A stretch of DNA of 64,000 bases from Filosporella fistucella (taxonomy: Eukaryota > Ascomycota > Leotiomycetes > Helotiales), in assembly GCA_030077755.1 (NCBI GenBank), contig JAQJZZ010000014.1:1302001-1366000 (forward strand). Direction: 5' to 3'. Positions 56,302-64,000 of this stretch are shown piece after piece. Within the stretch, counting starts at the first letter, position 1; every line of letters begins with the position of its first letter. The translations under genes were made by a program, and so were the position numbers. The notes beneath the pieces were generated by a model. The model did no database searches and had not been told where the DNA came from. It saw nothing but the letters and a program-made list of their open reading frames with translations.

Positions 56302-57246
56302 ATGGTAAACCGCTGCATCGCACTTTCCCCAGATGCAGTGCTAAGAACTCAATCCAGACTTCATACAAGCCATCACCGCTATCCTACGGCTCTCCAAGAG
56401 CGTCGCCATTCCGTCGCCCTGAAAGCCCAGCATCTCCCTCCCCTCTGCGACAATCTACACCAAATCCATCTCCGACCAAATTTGCAAACAGTTCAACGAC
56501 GCCGTCAAGGTTACAACAGCAGACAACGCCTACTACAGATACAGAATCTTGGACTCCCAGAGGGCTTGCACCGACTCACAGAGAAATGGAGCCATCTCCT
56601 ACGCGGGGTTCTAACAGCCCAGGATTTGGAGGGATGCTCAATTCGAGAAATACAGTTACAGACACCAATGCGTTGTCCAAATTGCAACCTGCACAGGTCC
56701 GAGAATTGAGAGAGGGGTTTCAAATTTTGGATAGAGATAGCGATGGTCAAGTTGGTAGAGAAGATATTGCAGATATGTTGACTCAACTTGGTATGTAAAG
56801 CTGTATAGTCGGATGAGTAAGGCTAATTATAAATAGGTATGTCTGCCAATGTGTCAGACATCACAGCGTTCTTCCCCCCTTCAACATCTCAAACTATACC
56901 TCTCCCAACATTTCTCAACTCCATTGCTGGACCCCTAGCTGCCCTTTCGCCATCCTCGGAGCTTCTCAATGCGTTCTCCGCCTTCGATGAAGACGATAGC
57001 GGACAGGTTGACCTTGCAGAATTAAGGGATGCATTGCTTCATACATCTCCAGAGCCCGGAGAGAAAGCTTTGACGGAGAGAGAGATCGACAGGGTTATTA
57101 ATGGATTTACAGGACGTAGGGCCTTTGGAAAACACTCCGGGGGTGGGTTGGGGAAGAGAGGGGAGGTTTTCAAGTATCAGGAGTTTGTGTCAAGCGTAGC
57201 TGGCGGCGCAACCAACGACGAGAACAGTGATAAAAATCATTCGTGA
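56302..57246 (+). CDS. EF-hand protein, myosin regulatory light chain-like
   Basis: Proposed exons are 56302-56304, 56346-56790 and 56837-57246, giving 285 aa. The first exon is just the ATG, followed by a 41-nt intron; this start yields MNSIQTSYKPSPLSYGSPRA, which fits fungal relatives, but a single-exon start at 56199 (in frame) cannot be excluded. The first 130 residues are Ser/Pro-rich with many SP sites. Then LREGFQILDRDSDGQVGRED is a canonical EF-hand, and after intron 2 LLNAFSAFDEDDSGQVDLAE is another. The end reads GEVFKYQEFVSSV. The two-lobed arrangement matches myosin regulatory light chains such as Rlc1, which bind the neck of myosin II at the cytokinetic ring. Calmodulin-like alternatives are possible. 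Confidence 0.72.
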
Positions 57247-57902
57247 GTCCTGCGACCTGAGTAATGTATGGTCATGCATTGGTTGGCGTTTCTGTGCTGG
57301 GTTGATAGGGGCTGAGGAAATGGTTGTCTTTGTAACATAGCGAGGTATAGGTACAACGAAACAAAACGACAGTATACGCTTCGAACAACATTTAACGAAG
57401 CATAATCTCAATCACTTCACGTTTGCACAAGTTTTTTTAATTGCATTCTACCTCCGTCGACGTTTGGGGTTGGACTACATGAATTCCACAATGATGCTGC
57501 TAGGATTCCGGATTCACCTTGCTCCTTACCGACTTCCGTCAACACCTCCACCGACGATGGCCCAACATCTCGACCCGTTTTCTGAAGTTCTGCGGCATGC
57601 CTATTTTGTTCCGTCATTCTGAAATGCCCCTACAATTAAGCTTGTACGGATTTGACAAAGTATTCAGCGGCAGATAATTCCCAATAAGAGCAAAAGTGGT
57701 AAGCCACAACATAGCTCGATTCGAAGGCACATTTGGCCCCCAACATTGCACATCATAGCTTTTCTAGGAAGGTTGCACATGTACGGCTGAGAATGATTCT
57801 GCTCGAACACCTTTCCATCTCTACCCCGCTCCAGCTTTCCTTGCTGCAATCTACATGTTTTTCTATATAATCGTTGCTTCTTAATTTTGGCGCCTAGTCA
57901 TC
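57247..57902. other. Intergenic region, no gene seen
   Basis: About 0.66 kb between the EF-hand gene and the membrane-protein gene in tandem. No recognisable coding frame, RNA or repeat. Confidence 0.5.
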
Positions 57903-59189
57903 ATGACCATCTCGGTTCCTCTTTTAAGTTTTAAGACTTGGGCCCCCTTCAAGCTCGATGCTCTTGGGCTGGTGACTCTCCTCGGAGCTGAAGAGGTCAG
58001 TAATGCCATCGGGGCTTTAGAGCACAGCCGTTATACAGAGTATCTGCCTTTATTCGGCACATATCTGGTGGCTGAAAACAAGTTCACGCGCCCGATTCCT
58101 GGATTTGCTCTATACAATGTCACGGATGGAGTCTATGTACCAATTGTGAATGGATGGTTCTCGCGATGGTTGATAGCTAAGCTGGAAGAGAAGGTGACGA
58201 TACTAGAATGGAATGTGTCCAGACAGAAGAGGAGTCCTGTTGCAAAAGAGCTATTTGCTGTGGTCATCGGCATCATCGCAAATGGGGGACTTCTTGCAAT
58301 AGCTGCTCTGCAGGCAGATTGGTATGGGATATCGAACGGAATTGCTATGATCGTCTCGGTGGCTGTCCGACTGACGATGGTACACGAAAATAGGAAACAC
58401 TTAAACCAGCTGGTTCGGGATTATTCAGTCGGCCAAAGTGGCATCGAATTCCTTCTCCCAGACCGGCCAGAGAACTGTGTTAAGGTTGTCATTACGGCAC
58501 CAGAAGACAAATTGGTTGCCTTCTATATACAGCGTGGTCTCCTTGCATGTATATCTAGCGATCTGGACGTCGTTGAAACGAACTTCAAGCCTGCAAAGAT
58601 AAATAAAGGCCATTCCCGTGCTATGACATCAAAAGTTGATGCGGAAGAAGGCATTGCAGTCCATGTAGCCAAGAGCGACAAAAAGGATTCAAATCGCCTT
58701 GCTTCAGTGTCCGAGAACAACCCCCCAGAAGAACCGCAAACGATTTCTAGTACCCAAGTATCGCCTGGGAGTCAGTTTAATGTGATGCCCAATACTAAAA
58801 AGGCTTCACATACACTGAGGTACACTTTGGCTCGAGGCATAGGATGGGTCACCTTCGCAATTCACGTCATCTCAATCGGTCAATCAAACCTCCTCACCCA
58901 AATCCTTAGCGTTGTACTGCTTGTCTCAGCAACAATTCTGACTATATACAATGTGGGAAATGATGACCCTAAAGTGGGAGATCGACTGAGCGTCAAGAAG
59001 ATCATGACTTTAGCAAGCCATAAGGAGGCATATTTCTACCTGCAGCCCACAAGAGAGGAAGAGAGAGTGTTGAGACGGTACCTGCGACTCCCCTATCGAC
59101 CAGACGATACAAGGAAGTCTGATCTGGGACAGTGGAACGAGGAATGGTGGGACAAATGGGATGGGAGATTGAGAACTCATACAGACTAA
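57903..59189 (+). CDS. Multi-pass membrane protein of unknown function
   Basis: A single exon encodes 428 aa. I recognise no named family. Hydrophobic segments are visible at residues about 120-160 (FAVVIGIIANGGLLAIAALQ, then IAMIVSVAVRL) and about 315-355 (IGWVTFAIHVISIGQSNLL, TQILSVVLLVSATILTIYN). Between them lies a hydrophilic loop with a putative acidic/Lys-rich stretch. The C-terminus is charged and rich in Trp and Arg (LRRYLRLPYRPDD, QWNEEWWDKWDGR). No signal peptide is seen. The context is among conserved genes. An ascomycete-specific membrane protein is a fair description; no function is proposed. Confidence 0.75.
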   Translation: MTISVPLLSFKTWAPFKLDALGLVTLLGAEEVSNAIGALEHSRYTEYLPLFGTYLVAENKFTRPIPGFALYNVTDGVYVPIVNGWFSRWLIAKLEEKVTILEWNVSRQKRSPVAKELFAVVIGIIANGGLLAIAALQADWYGISNGIAMIVSVAVRLTMVHENRKHLNQLVRDYSVGQSGIEFLLPDRPENCVKVVITAPEDKLVAFYIQRGLLACISSDLDVVETNFKPAKINKGHSRAMTSKVDAEEGIAVHVAKSDKKDSNRLASVSENNPPEEPQTISSTQVSPGSQFNVMPNTKKASHTLRYTLARGIGWVTFAIHVISIGQSNLLTQILSVVLLVSATILTIYNVGNDDPKVGDRLSVKKIMTLASHKEAYFYLQPTREEERVLRRYLRLPYRPDDTRKSDLGQWNEEWWDKWDGRLRTHTD

Positions 59190-59566
59190 GACATTTCCCT
59201 TCAACGGTTTCCGGTAAAATATTTGGTCAAATGTCCCAGGAATTCCTGTATCTACCTCTTGCAGGCCCCTTGAGAGGGCTCTAGGTACTATTAGTGAATG
59301 TTACACGTCCTAGAAGCTGTAAATTATTGCTGAGAAGGCAATGTACAGGCACAAGTGAATTAAGAATATCATGATCCGCCCAAAGCAAAAGTCCTTCTTT
59401 CATTAGAGAAAATTGAATATACTTATATTTCTTATCCGTTCCAGAATCTATGTACTTTGCCATGCACTTCTTAAAGCCGTTCAATCGTCGAATCGTCGGG
59501 ATATCGTAAAGTCGTCCGTACTCTCATGAATCATAAATCTCCCATAAAAATCCAAACATACAACTC
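59190..59566. other. Convergent intergenic region
   Basis: About 0.38 kb between the 3' ends of the membrane-protein gene and the CorA-like gene. No further feature is seen. Confidence 0.5.
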
Positions 59567-61028
59567 TTATTCCTTCTTCTTAATATCCTCTTTTACTTGT
59601 GTATCCCACGTACTCTTCTTGTTCATAGTCTTTCTTCTCATCGTAGCCATAATGCTTCTCTCCATCGCCTCACTGCCCTTCTCTAAATCCAGATCCTCCC
59701 GATCATATTTCGCTTCTCGTTTCTTCTCCCAGACGTACCAAATGCCAGTGATGACCATCGTTACTGGAATTGTAACAGCCCAGTATATCCAGAACTGATC
59801 GGAGACTGTTTTTTCTCCTTGTTGGAAATTAAAAAATGTCATGGAGAAGACAGATGCAAGATATGCGCCTGGAAGAAAAACCGCTCCGAGAAGCGAGATA
59901 GTTTTCATAGCTGCCGAATCCCTTTTGCTTGCATGTGCTAGTTTTCGTTGTTCGCCGGCCATCTGAAAGTTCAATTTGCTTTCTTTTTGCGCGATTATGT
60001 TGTAAAGCTGGCTTGTTAGCTGTGTGTGATCATTATAGAGTAGGATGAACTTACCGCACTCCTTTGAATCTCCAATCTCTGCAACGTTGTGTACGCGTAA
60101 CTCTCAATACCTAGTAACTTGACACGATAAAACTCCAATCGACTATTCATGCTAGCATGCAGCTTCCTCATCGATTCCACCCTTCTGGACTCGGGCAATT
60201 TCGCATCGAAGTTGTCCATCGCACCCTTAATGCCTTCCAAAATCTCCAGATAAGCTTTCGGTCTTTTCCAAAGGACCTGTGAATGGCATTCAACCAAGTC
60301 TCTGTTTACAGCATCCAAATCTACCAATCCCTCTTTCACATACCCTTCTCTTTCTTCGATCTCATTGCGCAGGCTGACCGCATGTTCGAGTCGACGAAGC
60401 CAGTCACGTGCATCCCTTTGTTTTAATTCCGTCTTGACACCAACATCGTGAGAGAATATGATGATAGGAAGAAGCAATGGGTGAGCTATTTGAAACACGC
60501 AGGCTTTCAGATGCTTGATACATTCTACCATATCGGAACTTGGGGTGCCTTTGGCAAAGCCGGCCGTAACACCATTTTTCACATCATGTGAAAGCATGAG
60601 CTCCCAACCACGGGTATAACCTTTCTTTCGGACATCACTTTTTCTATACACGATCTCTGTTTTGATGTTAGTGGATGAATAGGTGATGAAGATGAAGACA
60701 TAACTAACGTAAATGTGGAGTCTCTTCATCTTGATCCCATGCAGCCCAGAAAAATGGCCCGACGCAACTAGTACTTTCAATTCCTCTGAATGGCAAGTGT
60801 AAGGTAGTTACCATAGACTTGTAAACTTCAGGTCTTAAACTAATAACATGAGGGGTGAAAGTCTCCGGATGCTTGGCCTCCTGTTGTAAACTTGGGATGT
60901 TAGTTCATCCTATGTATGGATTGTGTTACAATCACATTAATCTTATGGATGCAGTTTGTACTACTCCAGGCAGAAGCTTTGGCGGGGCAAAGGCGCCCTA
61001 TAACAAAATCTGTAAGCCGGTGATTCAT
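59567..61028 (-). CDS. CorA-like divalent-cation transporter family protein
   Basis: Best model on the minus strand: exons 60930-61028, 60709-60880, 60055-60656 and 59567-60007, giving 437 aa. The last three exons are firm. They contain VTTLHLPFRGIES, CVGPFFWAAWDQDEETPH, a long helical domain (KPLL-like bundle residues such as RKLHASMNSRLEFYRVKLLG, LQRLEIQRSA) and the C-terminal pair of membrane helices (MKTISLLGAVFLPGAYLASV, FWIYWAVTIPVTMVITGIWY). This is the architecture of fungal CorA-like proteins. The GMN signature of true CorA/Mrs2 magnesium channels is not present; the loop after the first helix reads FSMTFFNFQQG. Transport activity is therefore inferred from family only. The first exon is weakly supported (splice and frame fit, no homology seen), and the true N-terminus may be longer. 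Confidence 0.75.
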
Positions 61029-62265
61029 CTTATCTCAAATGATTTTGTGCAAACCTTTCTCTGCAGCCAATTCTCAAATTCATACGGCTCTAATGGATGC
61101 TCCTCGATTGTATTTAAGGAGGAATCCTATGCCTAGTCAGTACACTGGGTTGGAGCTTTCAATTGGAAGCAAACCCACTGAATAAGAAAAAATCTCAAGA
61201 TACGTTGTTGATTCATGAACATCTTTGCATCGGTCAACATTGGCTTTGAACATATAATCGTCCATGATTCCAGCGCATCTCTCCTAGAACAGATCTCTTG
61301 AAATTAATTATAAAATGCCCTCCTAATGATATAACAATTATGATTATACGAGATAGAAACCGATGCTTTGACCTTAAAGATGATGAAGAGAAATGAAGCA
61401 CGACGTCGAGAACAAAGCTACTAGGCATAGTGGGTGCAGCCCGTTGTCATCTGCATAAGCCCCAACCCCGCCAAAAACGCCGCTCGAACAAGCCTGTCAG
61501 CCCAGAATTTGCAGTGGATGTGCAGGCTTGGGGGTGCCTAATGCAGAGCGAGGCTGATGTTACATGGACCCGAGAGTGATTGATTGGAGTATCTCGGTGG
61601 CTCCGTCTTGGCGAAAAGAAATTTTGTGTTGAGTTGGAGTAGCGATATTTATGTCTTGCATAGAATGTGATTCGGTGCGGAAGGTAATTCTAAATGTTTG
61701 AGAATGTCCGGGTTGATTTTGAGCCGCGAAAAAAAGGGAACTTGTACAGAAGTGGCGGGCAGTCCATGCTCAATTCTTCAACGTCTCCTATTTAAGCGAC
61801 TGAACTCAGCTGGAGGTTGGAGTCAATATCCAATGCGTAGAATCTTCTGGGGTATCTTTGGAGAGACACAAGCACCAATGATTGATCTTTAACTGTAAAA
61901 TACTTTGTATATTTAGCAGATGGGATCGAACCGACGTGATTTGATAGTCTAGTAGTCTCGAGACTTTGACACCTGAAAATGTCACTAAAAGATTGGCATT
62001 CACCCGCCTTCATTATTCGACTTATTTCTTCGGGCACGTGCCGAACTTCCAGTATCCTGTTTTCGATAGCGAATAATAAAAGGGCTAATCTTGGACCAAG
62101 TCACTGGCATATTGGAAAATATCGTGCCTACAATTGAGCATGCTTATTTCAGATTAGTTGGTATCATAATTATTATGTCTATAAAAGTGTTGCGTGTAGA
62201 CGCTGTAATCCAAGTCTAGGGTACAAACTCCATGCGCTATGCTACCAAAATTATACAGCGCTATC
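61029..62265. other. Intergenic region, no gene supported
   Basis: About 1.24 kb upstream of the CorA-like gene. Short frames are present but none is convincing. It may hold missing 5' exons of the CorA-like gene near its left end. Confidence 0.45.
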
Positions 62266-64000
62266 TTATAATCTAACTCTCCCTTCTGACTGACCTCCAC
62301 CAAACCATCGAGTGAAATCGCTTCCACTTCTGGCAGGCTCTGCTTCATCCCCATCACCCCCCATCCACTTCGGACGCTTAATACCCTCTCCAACATTCTG
62401 GAGCCACTTTGGAGTTTGTACTGTATCGAAAGTATTCTTCACTCTGTGACTAAATGCCTCGAAGAAGTTCTCATCTTCTGGTTCCGTGATGCGTTGTTGT
62501 GGATCCACTCTTGAACGAGGTGTGAATGGCTGTCCTAGTGATCTATGTCTTTCTGCTGGAGGGACTGATAGTGCTGGGGCGTTTCGGTTGTTAGGATTGT
62601 TGGGCACTTGAGATCTTCGGTCTGAGGAGGCCTGTCCCAGTCTTCCCAAAGAAGAATGTCCCTGCAATTCTCGGTCTATCAAGTCTCTACCTTCACGCCA
62701 TGAGCCAGTTCCATAACCGGTCTCGTTCTCATCTTCGTCGTCATCAATGATGCCTCCGAATCCAACGCAGTTTTTGACCTTTCCGTAAAGGTTGAAAAGA
62801 GTAGCACAAACTGGGAACAAGATAAAGGCCGGGAAGAGCCAATCAAACCAGGTACCCACGTCTGTCTTATTGATAAGATTCCCCAGGAACTGGAAGAAAA
62901 TAGTCGGATGATAAATTTCCGGTGACAAGAAAGTCAAGAAGTTGTAGGAGAGCGGAACAGACAGTTTGGTAACCTGCATTGCATACCACATTGCAGATTC
63001 TCCGTGTGTATTCCTCTTCACCAAAGCTCGACCTCTCCATACCTTCACTTCAGTGAGTGAAGTCAGTGCAGCGACGCACATGTAAGAAATCCAGCATGCT
63101 GCAATGACTTGACCAGCGAAACCAATTTGACCTCTTTCGCTTGTAGGATGATGGACCACGGTAACCGCGATGATGGAAAGGAGTGGGTTTATCGACTTGA
63201 TTACTTCCGACCAGACAATACAGAACGAAGCAATGGAAAAGAAACCACCAAGCAGGATGCTTATATAGGGGATGAAGTAATACAAGTAGATATACCGTGT
63301 ATATGGTGTCAGAAGAGTGACTCGTTCCCACAACGACGCATCTGGCGATGCTTGTCCTATTTCGATGCGTTTCGAGCCCGCTGAATCAAGGATCTTTTGA
63401 GTTTCCACGGCATCTGCCAAAATCCCGTCCCATTCGGCCAAATATCTCGACCGACTATGCCGCGCCCTGCTTAATTGTCGACTGAGGTCCGCTAGGTATC
63501 GCTCTGTGATGACATGAGGAACGTTTATTTGTGGAGCTGACATTCGTCTCATCAGAGTTCTGGGGCGAGATTCTGGAAGATGTGATTCATCCGCAAGCTC
63601 CTCGATCCAATCTTTGAACTGTTTCGCCGAGCCCGTCTTTCTTTGTGCCAAGTCAGCCACTTGGGCCTCAAGATCCTCCAAATTTTGGATGGCATCCTCC
63701 ATTTTCTCGTGAGTCTTTGCCGCGTTCGCCTGTATTCTCTTTAATCTCCCACTGATGCTTGCATTCCTGAATAACTTCCTTGGTATGGCCACAAGTCCAT
63801 GACCCATGAGATAAATCGCCAGGATCAAACCCCAACAGTATGCCAATGCCATAACCACGGCTTTCAAATTCTTGAAAGAAGGATTGACCTCGATGAAGAT
63901 ATAGATCATTCCGATAATTCCGGCCCCGAATATAAGCGCCTGATATTGAGCGTTCGCACGTAGGGAGTACATTAGTCGGCTTTGAGGTTCCCGGTATCCT
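62266..64000 (-). CDS. LMBR1-domain membrane protein (LMBD2-like), 5' end outside window
   Basis: One exon on the minus strand runs off the right edge without an intron; the in-frame codons before the first ATG (at 63972) read YREPQSRL and are still coding-like, so the start lies outside. The visible 577 residues show hydrophobic helices (IFGAGIIGMIYIFIEV, VVMALAYCWGLILAIYLMGH, YFIPYISILLGGFFSIASF and others), the motif GHGLVAIPRKLFRNASISGR, a coiled-coil region (EDAIQNLEDLEAQVADLAQR), then further helices and a Gly/Ser/Asp-rich cytosolic tail ending WFGGGQSEGRVRL. The GLVAxPR-type motif with flanking helices is characteristic of the LMBR1 family (LMBD2 type). Members are multi-pass receptor-like proteins; the fungal function is poorly known. 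Confidence 0.85.
   Translation of the reverse strand, partial: GYREPQSRLMYSLRANAQYQALIFGAGIIGMIYIFIEVNPSFKNLKAVVMALAYCWGLILAIYLMGHGLVAIPRKLFRNASISGRLKRIQANAAKTHEKMEDAIQNLEDLEAQVADLAQRKTGSAKQFKDWIEELADESHLPESRPRTLMRRMSAPQINVPHVITERYLADLSRQLSRARHSRSRYLAEWDGILADAVETQKILDSAGSKRIEIGQASPDASLWERVTLLTPYTRYIYLYYFIPYISILLGGFFSIASFCIVWSEVIKSINPLLSIIAVTVVHHPTSERGQIGFAGQVIAACWISYMCVAALTSLTEVKVWRGRALVKRNTHGESAMWYAMQVTKLSVPLSYNFLTFLSPEIYHPTIFFQFLGNLINKTDVGTWFDWLFPAFILFPVCATLFNLYGKVKNCVGFGGIIDDDEDENETGYGTGSWREGRDLIDRELQGHSSLGRLGQASSDRRSQVPNNPNNRNAPALSVPPAERHRSLGQPFTPRSRVDPQQRITEPEDENFFEAFSHRVKNTFDTVQTPKWLQNVGEGIKRPKWMGGDGDEAEPARSGSDFTRWFGGGQSEGRVRL

Noticed and set aside
61919..61975. tRNA-like T-arm text (GGTTCGATCCC on the minus strand)
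   Set aside because: The T-stem pairs poorly and no acceptor stem, D-arm or anticodon arm of standard geometry can be folded around it.
1..64000. CRISPR arrays, bacterial operons, ribosome binding sites, insertion sequences
   Set aside because: The sequence is eukaryotic with spliceosomal introns throughout; none of these structures is present.

Overview
This window is nuclear DNA of a filamentous ascomycete (Pezizomycotina). The support is multi-exon genes with short GT-AG introns (mostly 41-72 nt), CTNAY branch sites close to the 3' splice site, and a gene repertoire typical of that group: LaeA-like methyltransferase, TRI12-family and DHA1 MFS pumps, an ABCC transporter, P450, Med15, a Whi5/Nrm1-like repressor and Afi1. 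A leotiomycete is my guess from the general look of the proteins; I cannot prove it from this sequence.

Layout. The left edge (1-959) holds the 5' part of a gene for an acidic, basic-patch-rich nuclear protein. From about 2 to 34 kb the window is accessory: a secreted GH43-like beta-propeller protein, a DHA1 MFS pump with an unusual C-terminal tail, an ABCC/MRP-type ABC transporter, a gene-poor stretch, a LaeA-like SAM methyltransferase, a histidine-phosphatase-like secreted protein, a cytochrome P450, an FAD monooxygenase, a second DHA1 MFS transporter, a TRI12-family MFS pump, a DAO-family FAD oxidoreductase, a broken zinc alcohol dehydrogenase and a phosphoribosyltransferase. This looks like a detoxification, efflux and redox neighbourhood. 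No polyketide synthase, NRPS or terpene cyclase lies in the window, so I do not call it a complete biosynthetic cluster. A short RS-rich gene, an unknown gene and a roughly 4-kb gene-poor stretch follow.

From about 40.9 kb to the right edge the genes are conserved cellular ones: Mediator subunit 15, a Whi5/Nrm1-like G1/S repressor, TFIIIA divergent from RPB6, S-formylglutathione hydrolase, Afi1, an EF-hand myosin-light-chain-like protein, a multi-pass membrane protein of unknown function, a CorA-like protein and an LMBR1-domain protein that runs off the right edge.

The most striking observation is that three introns in three unrelated accessory genes (methyltransferase 15639-15758 on the minus strand, MFS 24393-24508, TRI12-type MFS 27697-27814) are copies of one sequence. 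They have the same length class (116-120 nt), the same 5' end, a shared 20-nt hairpin with a TTCA loop and partly compensatory stem changes, and the same branch-site block. All three lie in phase 0 immediately before a TGG codon. These are introner-like elements: introns that multiply. Exon coordinates were worked out by eye from splice signals and reading-frame continuity. All multi-exon models sum to a multiple of three, but none is backed by transcript data.
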